A stretch of DNA of 64,000 bases from Pteria penguin (GCA_035048485.1 CM068592.1:42546133-42610132); one strand, 5' to 3'. Shown: positions 13,701-24,500, numbered from the stretch's first letter. Notes: generated from the letters alone by a model not told the origin. Program-made: numbers and translations.

Positions 13701-16700
13701 ACCCTAACCATTCTGTAGCTCTATTGGTCATAACCAGAGACAGTGACAAACCTAACTAATTCTACTGTCATAACCAGAGACTGTGACTAGCCTGACTAGT
13801 TCTACTGTCATAACCAGAGATTGTGAAAACCTGACTAACTTTACTATCATAACCAGAGACTCTGACAAGCCTGACTAACTCTACTGGCATAACCAGACAC
13901 TGTGACAAGCCTGACGAACTCTACTGTCCTAACCAGAGACTGTGATAAACCTGACTAACTCTGCTGTCATAACCAGAGACTGTGACAAGCATGACTAACT
14001 CTACTGTCCTAACCAGAGACTGTGACAAATCTGACTAGCTCTACTGTCATAACCAGACACTGTGACAAACCTGACTAGCTCTACTGTCATAACCAGAGAC
14101 TGTGACAAGCCTGGCTAGCTCTACTGTCATAACCAGAGACTGTGATAAACCTGACTGACTCTACTTGCATAACCAGAGATTGTGACAAGCCTGATTAACT
14201 CTACTGTCATAACCAGAGACTGTGACAAGCCTGACTAACTCTACTTGAATAACCAGAGACTGTGACAAGCCTGACTAACTCTACTTGAATAACCAGAGAC
14301 TGTGACAAGCCTGACTAACTCTACTGTCATAACCAGAGACTGTGACAAACCTGACTAACTGTACTGGCATAACAAGCCTGACTAACTCTACTGTCATATA
14401 ACAACAGACTGTGACAACTGTGACTAACTGTACTGGCACAACTAGAGACTGTGACAAGCCTGACTAGCTCTACGGTCATAACCAGAGACTGTATTAAGCC
14501 TTACTAACTCCAGTGGCATAACCAGAGACTGTGACAAGCCTGACTAACTCTACTGTCATAACAAAAGAGTGTGATGTACAAGCCTGACTAGCTCTACTGT
14601 CATAACCAGAGACTGTGATAAACCTGACTAACTCTGCTGTCATAACCAGAGACTGTGACAAGCATGACTAACTCTACTGTCCTAACCAGAGACTGTGACA
14701 AATCTGACTAGCTCTACTGTCATAACCAGACACTGTGACAAACCTGACTAGCTCTAATGTCATAACCAGAGACTGTGACAAGCCTGGCTAGCTCTACTGT
14801 CATAACCAGAGACTGTGATAAACCTGACTAACTCTACTTGCATAACCAGAGACTGTGACAAGCCTGATTAACTCTACTGTCATAACCAGAGACTCTGACA
14901 AGCCTGACTAACTCTACTTGAATAACCAGAGACTGTGACAAGCCTGACTAACTCTACTGTCATAACCAGAGACTGTGACAAACCTGACTAACTGTACTGG
15001 CATAACAAGCCTGACTAACTCTACTGTCATATAACAACAGACTGTGACAACTGTGACTAACTGTACTGGCACAACTAGAGACTGTGACAAGCCTGACTAG
15101 CTCTATGGTCATAACCAGAGACTGTATTAAGCCTTACTAACTCCAGTGGCATAACCAGAGACTGTGACAAGCCTGACTAACTCTACTGTCATAACAAAAG
15201 AGTGTGACGTACAAGCCTGACTAGCTCTACTGTCATAACCAGAGACTGTGATAAACCTGACTAACTCTATTGTCATAACCAGAGACTGTGATAAACCTGA
15301 CTAACTCTACTGTCCTAACCAGAGACTGTGAGAAGCCTGACTAGCTCTACTGTCATAACCAGAGACTGTGAAAAGCCTGACTAGCTCTACTGTCATGACC
15401 AGAGACTGTGACAAACCTGACTAACTCTGCTGTCATAACCAGAGACTGTGACAAACCTGGCTAACTCTGCTGGCATAACCAGAGACTGTGACAAGCCTGA
15501 CTAACTCTTCTGTCATAACCAGAGACTGTGACAAGCCTGACTAACTCTACTGTCATAACCAGAGACTGTGACAAACCTGGCTAACTCTACTGTCATATCC
15601 ACAGACTGTGACAAACCTGACTAACTCTACTGTCATAACCAGAAACTGTGACAAACCTGACTAACTCTACTGCCATAACCAGAGACCGTGACAAGCCTGA
15701 CTTATTCTACTGTCATAACCAGAGACTGTGACAAGCCTGACTAACTCTACTGTCATAACCAGAGACTGTGACAAGCCTGACTAACTCTACTGTCATAACA
15801 AAAAAGTGTGACGTACAGGCCTGACTAGCTCTACTGTCATAACCAGAGACTGTGATAAACCTGACTAACTCTATTGTCATAACCAGAGACTGTGATAAAC
15901 CTGACTAACTCTACTGTCATAACCAGAGACTGTGAGAAGCCTGACTAGCTCTACTGTCTTAACCAGAAACTGTGAAAAGCCTGACTAGCTCTACTGTCAT
16001 AACCAGAGACTGTGACAAACCTGACTAACTCTGCTGTCATAACCAGAGACTGTGACAAACCTGGCTAACTCTGCTGGCATAACCAGAGACTGTGACAAGC
16101 CTGACTAACTCTACTGTCATAACCAGAAACTGTGACAAGCCTGACTAACTCTAATGTCATAACCAGAAACTGTGACAAGCCTGACTAACTCTAATGTCAT
16201 AACCAGAGACTGTGACAAACCTGGCTAACTCTACCTTCATAACCAGAGACTGTGACAAACCTGACTAACTCTACTGTCATAACCAGAGACTGTGACAAAC
16301 CTGACTAACTCTACTGTCATAACCAGAGACTGTGACAAGCCTGACTAATTCTACTGTCATAACCAGAGACTGTGACAAGCCTGACTAACTCTACTGTCAT
16401 AACCAGAGACTGTGACAAGCCTGACTAACTCTACTGTCATAACCAGAGACTGTGACAAGCCTGACTAACTCTACTGTCATAACCAGAGACTGTGACAAGC
16501 CTGACTAACTCTACCGTCATAACCAGAGACTGTGACAAGCCTGACTAACTCTACTGTCATAACCAGAGACTGTGACAAACCTGACTAACTCTACTGTCAT
16601 AACCAGAGACTGTGACAAGCCTGACTAACTCTACTGTCATAACCAGAGACTGTGACAAGCCTGGCTAGCTCTACCGTCATAACCAGACACTTTGACAAGC

Positions 16701-18155
16701 CTGACTAACTCTACTGTCATAACCAGACACTGTGACAAGCCTGACTAACTCTACTGTCATAACCAGAGACTGTGATAAACCTGACTAACTCTACTGTCAT
16801 AACCAGAGACTGTGACAAACCTGGCTAACTCTGCTGGCATAACCAGAGACTGTGACAAGCCTGACTAACTCTACTGTCATAACCAGAGACTGTGACAAGC
16901 CTCATAATGTACTGTATATGCTTTAATTGACTCATCATTACTAACATCAAAATCCTTCCCTGTACACCTATATATAGCATAATGATAATGATGCACATCT
17001 TACACTGCATGTAGTACAAACTACTACTCACCTACACATATATCTCCTATATCCTCTGCTTTAACCTGAGCTTTCTCAAGTACTGCCTTGAACACTGTGG
17101 CTAATAAATCATCAGGGAAGGTATCCTACAAATAACGTACCAGTACTGAAGGATCACATCTACAGATGAGTGTAACAGTGATGTTGAGTTAAATTCTATA
17201 ATGTGAAAGATTTGACTAGACAGGACCTTGAACATAGTTAAGACTTACCTTCTTCAGTGTACATGCTCTACTATTATGAAATTAACTTTTAAAGTCTGAA
17301 AAGTATGTCTTATATATTGTGGAATCACATCTTCAGGAATTAAGTTCATAGTTCAAGACTGAAATGAAGTCTTTTCCCTTTCTTTCTTTCTCTGTTTCTT
17401 TCGCCATGATTCATATCCCTTAATCTCTCTTATACAACACTTTTTTTTTTTGGTATTTTTTATATAGTTTTCCTCAAATTACTTCTGTATTCTCTTCCCT
17501 TCTATAATTTCTTAATTTAAATTTGATTAAAATTGACAGTCACTCCTTTTCCATCCAAAGCCATTGTCCTACTCTGCATGGCCAGATCAAGGAGTTTTTG
17601 AAAGTCAGATTCAACCCAGTTTGGTGAACAGTTTTGAGAAGAAATTCAAAGGGAGGTCCACCTCAAATCTAATTAAAATATCCTTTTCTATTCAAGGAAA
17701 TGTTCCAACCCTCAAAACTCCCTCGCAACTTTTATCGGGCTACCTAAGTCTGTTTCATCAATATAACATATGACATTACACTGCCACAGTTCAGTTTTCA
17801 CCCTTGTTTCTAAATGCATCATCCAATAATGAGAGGGAACCAGGGAGCAGACAATGTGGGAAAGAAGTGGGGTGGAATTGTCACCCTCTCCTCTATGTTC
17901 TCCTGTCTTTCTCTTTCCCTTTACCTTTCCTTTATTTGCACCGTTGTATTTTATTCATGTTTATTTTAGTCGTACCTTGAATGCTCCTCTCTTTGCTTTT
18001 GCGATGGGTGTCCTGAGGGCTGTTATGATTACAACATCATCGGGGCTGTCCGGAAAACGTTTCAAGCTACCCGAACACGTTGCCAAAGCAATCTCCTGAT
18101 TTTCCTTTCTCTGGCTTAATCCAAGGTGCCCAATGGTTACCTTTAAACGTTCCAT
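1714..18155 (-). CDS. ACAA1: Peroxisomal 3-ketoacyl-CoA thiolase, complete 12-exon gene
   Basis: Catalyses the last step of peroxisomal beta-oxidation, cleaving 3-ketoacyl-CoA with CoA to acetyl-CoA and a shortened acyl-CoA. Exons in transcript order: 18155-17976, 17125-17032, 12109-12055, 11768-11689, 9261-9219, 8803-8708, 8525-8445, 7750-7654, 6603-6513, 4423-4244, 3089-2888, 1792-1714. All have AG/GT borders and the phases agree, giving 1278 nt and 425 residues; human ACAA1 has 424. Residues 3-11 (RLKVTIGHL) fit the PTS2 import signal. Cys125 in NRQCSSG is the acyl-accepting nucleophile, His377 is in GHPLGCTG and Cys408 is in MCIGTGMG; these are the standard thiolase motifs. The PTS2 distinguishes it from mitochondrial and cytosolic thiolases. 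The start is the first ATG and places PTS2 at the N-terminus. No frameshift or stop is seen. The introns are swollen by minisatellites and one TA-flanked transposon. Exon joins are my own reading, not transcript-based. Confidence 0.95.
2583..2722 (-). mobile_element. tRNA-derived SINE, 3'-truncated, in thiolase intron 11
   Basis: On the minus strand it reads TAGCCTAGTGG (A box), GGTTTGACCC (B box), then GAGACAGTAAAAACTGAGG and CATGTCATGGTAGGCATGGC. These are the head and core of the SINEs at 23852 and 24492. The 3' tail is missing. The rest of the intron (1793-2582, 2723-2887) shows nothing else. Confidence 0.65.
2888..3089 (-). CDS. ACAA1: Thiolase exon 11 (His377)
   Basis: Encodes [31 protein letters not shown] and [13 protein letters not shown] and the GHPLG histidine are thiolase active-site motifs. 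Acceptor CTGTACAG, donor GTACTG. It ends two bases into an arginine codon. Confidence 0.95.
3320..3417. repeat. 21-bp tandem repeat, about 5 copies
   Basis: Nearly identical units of ACTTCCCTTTACATGGTGAT in thiolase intron 10. Confidence 0.85.
3465..3630 (-). mobile_element. Diverged SINE carrying the same core
   Basis: The minus strand contains TGTCCTGTTTTGCAAGTGAG, then ACAGTAAAAATC and CGGCCCGTGTTACAG, recognisably the core of the local SINE family, but the tRNA-like head is degraded. The rest of this intron (3631-4243) shows no further feature. Confidence 0.45.
4244..4423 (-). CDS. ACAA1: Thiolase exon 10 (residues 273-332)
   Basis: Encodes [20 protein letters not shown] and then a segment with [16 protein letters not shown]. 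The SDGAAA and PPEIMGIGP motifs mark the start of the C-terminal thiolase domain. Acceptor ATTTACAG, donor GTACTA. Confidence 0.95.
4497..5484. repeat. Minisatellite of splice-donor-like units mixed with (CA)n, thiolase intron 9
   Basis: Several dozen units read on the minus strand as GTGGTATGACCACAGCAG followed by GTATGTGTGTG. The first part resembles the last 18 bases of thiolase exon 9 and the second its donor. Unit length varies because of the internal CA/TG run. Each unit holds the stem TGTGGT-CAT-ACCACA. The array is interrupted by a transposon at 5485 and resumes at 6389-6512. Confidence 0.9.
5485..6388. mobile_element. 904-bp non-autonomous DNA transposon with TA target duplication
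   Basis: The ends are inverted: CTGTAAGTGTAC at the left and, on the opposite strand, CTGTACGTGTAC at the right, followed by related sequence ending TTTTAGCGC. TA flanks both ends (5483-5484, 6389-6390). Removing the element and one TA restores the minisatellite text CATACTTGCTG. No transposase is recognised. The TA duplication suggests a mobiliser using TA sites, such as Tc1/mariner, but this is inference. Confidence 0.75.
6389..6512. repeat. Proximal part of the intron 9 splice-donor minisatellite
   Basis: Diverged units between thiolase exon 9 and the transposon, such as GTGGTATGACTACAGCAC beginning about 20 bp inside the intron. They connect the exon end with the large array beyond the transposon. 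Confidence 0.7.
6513..6603 (-). CDS. ACAA1: Thiolase exon 9 (residues 243-272)
   Basis: Acceptor TTTTGTAG, donor GTATGT. It encodes [20 protein letters not shown] and then [10 protein letters not shown], matching the DEGIRPSTT to STTAG segment of human ACAA1. Its last 18 bases plus donor resemble the unit of the minisatellite in the next intron. Confidence 0.93.
6604..7653. other. Thiolase intron 8: foldback sequence, otherwise unremarkable
   Basis: The notable structure is a hairpin at 7297-7345 with perfect 13-bp arms (GGATGAATCAACA and its complement). TCTCGCACC at about 6890 and its complement near 7240 hint at an old element of about 400-500 bp, but no clear ends or target duplication were found. 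Confidence 0.4.
7654..7750 (-). CDS. ACAA1: Thiolase exon 8 (residues 210-242)
   Basis: Acceptor GTTTTAG, donor GTAAGT. It encodes [19 protein letters not shown] and then [13 protein letters not shown], aligning with the loop and EIVPV strand of ACAA1. It ends on a complete codon. Confidence 0.93.
8445..8525 (-). CDS. ACAA1: Thiolase exon 7 (residues 183-209)
   Basis: Encodes [18 protein letters not shown] followed by RFALASQT. The [17 protein letters not shown] block is nearly identical to human ACAA1. Acceptor TTTCAG, donor GTTAGA. Confidence 0.94.
8708..8803 (-). CDS. ACAA1: Thiolase exon 6 (residues 151-182)
   Basis: Encodes [18 protein letters not shown] and then a segment ending GILIPM. 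The motif VESM and the following IPMG are conserved in thiolases. Acceptor TTTTTCAG, donor GTAAGT. Confidence 0.92.
9219..9261 (-). CDS. ACAA1: Thiolase exon 5 (residues 137-150)
   Basis: A 43-nt microexon encoding [14 protein letters not shown] between acceptor TATACAG and donor GTACGT. It aligns with the IRNGSYDIGMACG segment of human ACAA1. The phases connect exon 4 to exon 6 exactly. Confidence 0.88.
9395..10392. repeat. About 19-20-bp minisatellite in thiolase intron 4
   Basis: About fifty units of the type ACAAGTCCACCACTATATG, with variants such as GAGAAGTTTACC. A block near 9890-10015 recurs near 10150-10270, showing internal duplication. Beyond it, 10393-10985 is AT-rich with nothing recognised. 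Confidence 0.9.
10990..11690. repeat. Diverged 80-108-bp tandem array containing the exon 4 donor
   Basis: On the minus strand about eight copies of a purine-rich unit each carry a variant of GGCAGGTCAAGTATTATATC. The first copy is the real exon 4 end and donor. Later copies near 11575, 11490, 11397, 11313, 11228, 11148 and 11055 keep the GTATTA core. High divergence suggests an old array. Confidence 0.65.
11689..11768 (-). CDS. ACAA1: Thiolase exon 4 (nucleophile Cys125)
   Basis: Acceptor TTTTTTCAG, donor GTCAAG. It encodes [18 protein letters not shown] and continues LQAFINVAG. The cysteine in NRQCSSG is the acyl-enzyme nucleophile of thiolases. The exon end and donor are the founder copy of a diverged tandem array that fills the start of the next intron. 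Confidence 0.93.
12055..12109 (-). CDS. ACAA1: Thiolase exon 3 (residues 92-109)
   Basis: This 55-nt exon, too short for an ORF scan, lies between acceptor ATTTTCAG and donor GTGATT. It encodes [18 protein letters not shown], matching the GNVLQPGAGAIMARIAQF region of human ACAA1. The phases (2 nt in, 2 nt out) fit both neighbours. Confidence 0.88.
12120..12600. repeat. AT-rich minisatellite next to thiolase exon 3
   Basis: Repeated AAGTGACTACTTTAAGCATA and AAACATATCATGTGACAC blocks in alternating combinations, beginning about 10 bp upstream of the exon 3 acceptor. From 12600 to 12860 a more degenerate repeat based on GACTTTGGTCAGCCTGTGGC follows. Confidence 0.8.
12865..13735. repeat. 39-bp minisatellite, about 22 copies
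   Basis: Very regular units containing ACCATTCTGTAGTCCCATT and GGTCATCACCAGGAACCCT in thiolase intron 2. Because 39 is a multiple of three and the minus strand lacks stops, open frames of up to 204 codons appear. They are products of the repeat. Confidence 0.93.
13736..16905. repeat. 40-bp minisatellite, about 79 copies, with higher-order structure
   Basis: The unit contains CTGACTAACTCTACTGTCAT and AACCAGAGACTGTGACAAGC. A marker variant (AACAAAAGAGTGTGA plus TGTACAAGCC-like text) recurs at about 14562, 15193 and 15798, so blocks of about 0.6 kb have themselves been duplicated. It abuts the 39-bp array with no spacer. Confidence 0.93.
17032..17125 (-). CDS. ACAA1: Thiolase exon 2 (residues 61-91)
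   Basis: Acceptor TTTGTAG, donor GTGAGT. It encodes [19 protein letters not shown] and then a stretch ending in GDICV, aligning with the helix before the nucleophile region in ACAA1. It ends one base into the next codon. The following intron of about 4.9 kb is almost entirely tandem repeat. Confidence 0.92.
17976..18155 (-). CDS. ACAA1: Thiolase exon 1 (residues 1-60, PTS2 signal)
   Basis: Begins at the ATG that places RLKVTIGHL at residues 3-11, where ACAA1 proteins carry PTS2. Ends in frame at GCATTCAAG followed by the donor GTACGA. The motif [11 protein letters not shown] begins the thiolase fold. The following intron (17126-17975) holds no recognised element, only a T-rich stretch near 17440. 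Confidence 0.93.
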
Positions 18156-18473
18156 GATCTTTGTATGACAGATATAACTGTCAGTATAAATTCATCTGAT
18201 GCTTGGTTGAAGAGTCAAGATTAAAAACAACGTTACAGTTTCTGACCTGTTCAAAGTTCATGAGATCGCAAAGTAACGTCGTTCCATCTATTAATAACAT
18301 TATCAAAATTACTGAAATAAAATAAATTACAAATATATATTACTCAAAATGAGAAATACATAAATGAATACACAAATGAATTGAATTATTTGAATAAATT
18401 TTATTTTATTTTTCGGGTTCGTGCAACAAGGTGAAAGTGAAAGTACAGCAGCAACCAGTACAAAATTCTAGAA
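18156..18473. promoter_or_regulatory. Putative bidirectional promoter between thiolase and SNF8
   Basis: Only 318 bp separate the two divergent start codons, so both 5' UTRs and core promoters probably lie here or in nearby untranslated exons. The SNF8-proximal half is very AT-rich. The thiolase-proximal half contains a DR1-like site and an AACGTCG motif resembling a CRE half-site. No TATA box can be assigned with confidence. Confidence 0.6.
18248..18260 (+). promoter_or_regulatory. DR1-like nuclear receptor site
   Basis: TGTTCAAAGTTCA reads as two half-sites, TGTTCA and AGTTCA, spaced by one A, the layout bound by HNF4/RXR-type receptors. It lies 93 bp upstream of the thiolase ATG. Vertebrate peroxisomal beta-oxidation genes are known targets of DR1-binding receptors. 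The match is imperfect and functional use is inferred. Confidence 0.3.
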
Positions 18474-18527
18474 ATGAATAGGAGAAAAGCTGGGATTGGA
18501 GCCATCAAAAATAAAGATGCTGCTCAG
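18474..18527 (+). CDS. SNF8: SNF8 exon 1 (residues 1-18)
   Basis: Encodes MNRRKAGIGAIKNKDAAQ, aligning with MHRRGVGAGAIAKKKLAEA of human SNF8, which fixes the start codon. The donor is GTTACT, a weak match to consensus. No in-frame ATG lies just upstream. Confidence 0.85.
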
Positions 18528-21500
18528 GTTACTTCTATTTTATATCTAAAAATATGCTGAGAGTTTGGCAGTATCCTGTTATTTGCCCCAAATGTCTCTA
18601 AAATGCTTCACAACTTCTCGTTTTATTCCGTATATTGCGGAATAAATAGTTACGATCATACTCATGTAGGCATATGAGCCTTCAGTTGATTAAAAATATA
18701 ACCAAAGAAAATTAGTAATATCTAAATACCTTGAACAAAGAATTTCTTGGCTGATTCTTTATAACTGTCTCTTCTGTTTCTATCAGATTTGGTGGATGTC
18801 TGGCACAGGTGTTCTGGATAAATGGTATAATTAGAAGAAATAAATGAAACATAATTGTTATAAGTAACAACATCCATTCTGATTCAAATGAAAAGTGGTA
18901 AAGTAATATCAACCATGCTTTATATATTCTGGAAATGGACCCTTCCTCAGTGGGAAAGTTTTAATTTTCTTAAATATGTATTCCAGAGTACATCCTGTTT
19001 CATGTTCACTTAATTAATTGATTAATGTGTTTGTTTAAGCATTAAAGGGTATGCACAGGTGTTTACCTTCATATATGAAGCCAATTGTGCATCAATACCT
19101 GTTAGTACTAATTAAAAGATTTGTTATATGACATGGATGATCAATTAAAGAAATAACAGTCATAACCTATATGAAGCCAAGTAATCAAAAGAATTGTTAT
19201 ATGGATATGACAGTTCAAGAAGAAATGATCTAATTAATTATATTCATACTAAAAGTAGTAATATAGTAGTAATATAGTATTGTAGGAATATATATCTCTG
19301 GGGTGTATCAACAATCTAAATTAATATAGGTAAATTCTCTGTATAAGCCTCTGTACAAGAAAAATGTCACAAGAAAAAGAAACAAGTTAGGTTAAATATC
19401 ATTTTTTAAACTAAAAAATGTTTCTTACAATTTATATATTATCACACACACATCAGCTCATGTACCTTGCAATCACTGATTTCATCAATAAAAACATTCA
19501 TATAAAAGTTCATTTGTATTTATAAATTATTATAAAACAATATACAGTTGTTGACTGGGGTTGAGGTCAACAGTGATTTGTTGGACCCGAGGATGAACAG
19601 TTCATCCAAGGGTCCAACAAATCAGCTGTTGACCGAAACTGCAGACAACAACTGCTTTGTTATACTTTTTATATAAACAAGAAGGAAAGATAACTCTATT
19701 TTGAATATGTCGAGGGGTCCCTAATGGTGCTTGATTTTTAAAGAATAAATTTCATTGTAGAAAATAATTAAATTTACCAATATTCAGTGTCTAACTGAGG
19801 GAATCAATAAAATAAACTTAAATTAAAAAAAAATACTTGTTACCATAACGGGATTCTAGATCTCATCGGTCAACAGTTTGTCACATGACCGGTCCAACAG
19901 TGGATATTAACAGCTCATTTGAACCGACTGTTTTTAACAGTCGATTTATTGGACCTTTTTAAATATAGATTATTAAGGGTAAAATAGTAAAGGGTATAAC
20001 AATATTTCATTTTATTATAGAAGTGTATAAAACTAAGAATTACAGGAACATGTTAGATGTAAGAAAGAAAGCTATATGGTGGGAAAAGTAAAAGACTGAG
20101 GAAAAGTGTTTGAATTAAGAGAGGCTGAGTATCTATAGATCTGTCACTATAGTCAGATATAGATAATAATTGAAAAGAAACCACTAGGAGTTTAATTTCC
20201 AACTACTATTATAATTAGCCCAATCAAATGCAATGATGTCAAGTAATGAAGGATTTGACAAGTAAATTTTCAAGCATCATTACTTTGTCACTGTAAAATG
20301 TGTGTTTAAAGAATTTCTTCACTGCATTTCAGATTAGACTATTAATGTTACGGTGTAAATATATATTGAACAGAAGGATGCCATACCAATATCAATGTAA
20401 TAATCTTTGTTCGACATATAAAAAATCAAACAATTTGAACAAGCATGATTATTGATTTGTCTTACATAGTTATTTAAATATAAATATATGTCTATAGTAT
20501 TTATATTCATGTATTGTATAGCTACATAGTGACTTCTGCCACATAACTGAGCCAGTAACTCCTTTTTTTTTCTGTTATGGCGATGAAGTATTTGTTTACA
20601 TCTGTTGTATTACACTGCTACCATATACAGCATAAAACAATATGAACAAACAGCAGTCCCGTCTTACAAATGAACCATCTAGATGTGGCTGAAACTTGCT
20701 GTTATGAGTCGGTATACATTATTAAGGAACTCTAGCTCTGCAGATGTCATTTAATGTTCTTCTTCTTCTTCCATTATGAAGTGTACTCATAAATGAGTGT
20801 CATACTTCATGTTTGTTGTCATGCACTCACTCACTGCCAAAGGAATGGTACTATAATCAAGGCATCTGAAGAAGCACTGTTCCAGTCACATACCTTTTAT
20901 TCTAACTTCCTGAACCACAGAGCCCTGATACGTCATCCTTGAACTTGATCATGCCCCCCCTCTCCCAATAAGAAACAGTATTGTATCAGGGCTCTGTGTC
21001 CTGAACATGCTGAATGAATTGATTGCTGCATGTCTTTAACAGCTATATGGTCTTTAATCATAGCACTTCAATGGTGGTCACTTTTCTTTTTTTTCTTTCA
21101 AAATTCCTGACGAATAAACAAATGCATGCATGTACATCTTCCTCCCTGCAGTGTCCTGAGGCTGAGACTAAACCATTAGATAGATGTGTTTCAGATCTAT
21201 GTCACAATTCTAAAAATTCAAACTGCATTGAAATGGAGAACTGAACCTATAAAGTGATTCAAAACTCTGTTTATTTATTAATCAGTGGGTAGCGGACTAG
21301 ATTTGTTGAGGTTTTGCGAACCTGAGTTTAGGCCTAAGATAGACCTAGGCTCACTAGCCGTATTTCGTCAAAATGAGTAACAAATATGCATAATACATGA
21401 AAGATATGTAAAAAAGAATCAAAACGAGTTTGTGAGAATACCAATTGTTTTAATAAATCCTCGACTGGTAGATCATTTAATGTTTGTATGCGTTTGAGCA

Positions 21501-24500
21501 GAATCGACGTTCAAAGTGAAAGTAAGATGTGCATATGTATTTCATTAAGAAAAAATACTTTAACGTTAGATTATTCGATGACAGTACTTAAATTGAATCG
21601 GTATTATATTGTTTTATACTATCAATGGTAAATTATTAATTATTTCTGTTATTTAAAGGAATAAATCAATTTTAAACTAGCCTGACTGGCAAATTTCACG
21701 GGGGTTGTTGACATGATGCTTGCGCATGCGCACTGGCAGATTTCACAGTGCTGGCGGATTTCACGCTACACCGTCTCTTTGATCCTCATCCTAAGCTGAA
21801 GTTGGCAGATGATATTGCCTATTGCAGTCCGGTAGTCGTCCAAGGAACATGCCGATGTCATTGCTGATGGAAGTTTGTTGCAATCCCTGATGGTACGCGG
21901 GAAGTAGGAGAACGGTACCGGTACACATCCTTTTTCATTGTTGGGATGCGAAAGGTATATTGTCCCCTTGTCCTGGTGTCTGTCTGCATTAGGTATTGTT
22001 CTGCTGGTTAGCCACTAGATTGTGCTGGATCTTGAATAGCAACAGAAGGTGGATCTTTACTCTTCTGATCTGTAGTGGTTCCCATCCCAGGGATTAATTT
22101 GACCATGTTGGTGATGCTGCCTGATTCCCTATCCCATTAGTTTCTTGTAGCAAATCGTACTGCTCTATGTTGGACTTTCTCTATCTGGTTGATCTGTCCG
22201 CTAGTGTGAGGGTCCCGATCTGGAGGCAGTATACTCCAGCGTTGGACGTACAATGACTCTGTAGGCTCTGATCTGTGCTGAGGTTCTGCAACCTCTGAGA
22301 TTTCGCTTTAGGAAGCCTAGAGTCCTATTGGCTTTAGCTGTGCTAGCATCAATGCGCTCGTTCCACTTCAAGTTGCTGCTGATTGTTACTCCCAAGTACT
22401 TGCTTGAGTCCACTACTTCTAACTTATGGCTTTGTAGTCTGTAGTCTGCACTGATTGTTTTCCAATTTGATGAGACCTGTATGACCACGCACTTCTCCGG
22501 ATGGAAGGACATCTGCCACTCTTCTTCCCCTTTCTCAAGTGCTGTAAGGTCTTGCTGTATTGCTCAGACAGTACAGTAAACAATGGCTCAATGCCTGATA
22601 ATCTACAATACAGTCCAGGTGTTTTGTAATTTTTTCCACCTGCCACAGTGGGCCACATCCAGATGTAAATTCAAGAAATACTTGTTTGGTACTCAGCTCA
22701 TCCCCCAGGCACTTGATATCACCTGTATATACTTTCCAGTGGTCTATGTAGGTCCAGTGCATGTTTGTCTGTCTGGCCATTGTAGGTACTTCAGGGGAGA
22801 TGGGTGTATTATGCCTCAATCACTTGTGTTAAAATTCATTAGCAGTATCAAAGCATGCCTAAACATATTTCAAAAGAATAATTTGCTACAATATAACCTA
22901 GTAAAGTAGATCAGATATATGAGAAAAAAAACTGATCTTGATATTTATCAACTTTGATGCAAAATCAAAAAATAAAGTGAAAAAAAATGCCTACTTGTCT
23001 AGCATATTTTTTTCCGACCCAGTGAGCGGCAACACATACTTTCTTATTTTGGTGTTATTGTTAAATATTTGATCAAATTCCAGTATCAGTAGTACAGTAG
23101 TAGAGGACCAGTTACCAGCTAAGACCAGTCAGCTGCTAAGACTAGTTACCAGCTATGACCAGTTAGCTGCTAAGACCAGTTACCAGCTAAAACCAGTTAC
23201 CAGCTAAGACCAGTTACTAGCTAAGACCAGTTACCAGCTAAGGCCAGTTACCAGCTAAGACCAGTTAGCTGCTAAGACCAGTTACCAGCTAAGACCAGTC
23301 AGCTGTTTAGACCAGTTACCAGCTAAGACCATTTAGCTGCTAAGACCAGTTACCAGCTAAGACCAGTTAGCTGCTAAGACCAGTTACCAGCTAAGACCAG
23401 TTACTAGCTAAGACCAGTTAGCTGCTAAGACCAGATATCAGCTACTACTTTGGCTTTTGAAACGTGAATTTATGAGATATTTTCATGTGATTATTTACAC
23501 ATTGTGATTGTTATTATTGAGCTTATAAGGTGATAAAATGATTAAATTGAACAAGCTTAGCAGAAAGTGGGTCAGTATGTGCAGAATTTTGTTATACATT
23601 GTATTTCATTGAAAATTTTCTGATTTGTAGGCCAAATTCAAAGACAAAGGCACAGCCATTGCTGAGGACAAGTTTACCCAAGTAGGATGGCATTAATCAT
23701 TTTAATCTTACTAATTAATTCATTTTTTCTGTCACACCTCTTATCATGATATAATGATAAGACTTTGTTGATGACATACCGCTCTGTGATATATTGTGAT
23801 ACAGAGGCCAAGGCGTGTTACATGATACAGACAGAAGCTCAAACAATACATAGCCGGCGTGGCCTAATGGTATCACGTAGGACTTTTGATCGGGAGGCCG
23901 GGGTTCGAGTCCCGCGCTGGTCATGCCGGTGTCCTGTCTTTCAGATGAGACAGTAAAAACCGAGGCCCCGTGTCGTGGTATGCATGGCATGTTAAAGATT
24001 CCTCACTGCTTCGGGTGGGTCCGTTGCAAAGGTCAAAATTTGTATGCCCTACATCAAGCAGCTGCCGTCACCATATGCGTGAAATATTTGTGGTGTGACG
24101 TAAAACAAAAATCAATCAATCAATCAATCAAACAATACAGCACTGATATGGAAATATCTTCTTATTTTTTTCATAAAAAAATCCTTCCAATTTTATGACA
24201 TAGATATATTTTTCAAACAGAATTAATCACACACACATAAATTCTTACTAAATTATCAAGACAAAATAATATTTTCATATTTTCACCGTATTTGAACTTA
24301 TTTTGAGTTTTATTGTATGCAAATCAATCCTCATTTGTGAGGGCTTTGTATTGTGAATTCAAACAGAATTGATTATTTGTAAAAATCCTTTCTATAGATA
24401 ATCATAATATAAGTATCATACGTTATACGTCATACATTATACGTCATACATTATAATTCATGTTCATTCATACTGATTATATATCTTATCAAAGCCGGCG

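Noticed and set aside
12865..16905. CRISPR-like regular repeats.
   Set aside because: The units are contiguous with no unique spacers, the genome is eukaryotic, and no cas gene is present.
17854..18099. Plus-strand open frame of 81 codons.
   Set aside because: It is the antisense shadow of thiolase exon 1.
21023..21244. 73-codon plus-strand open frame in SNF8 intron 1.
   Set aside because: No family resemblance, no splice context and AT-rich codon use. Consistent with chance.
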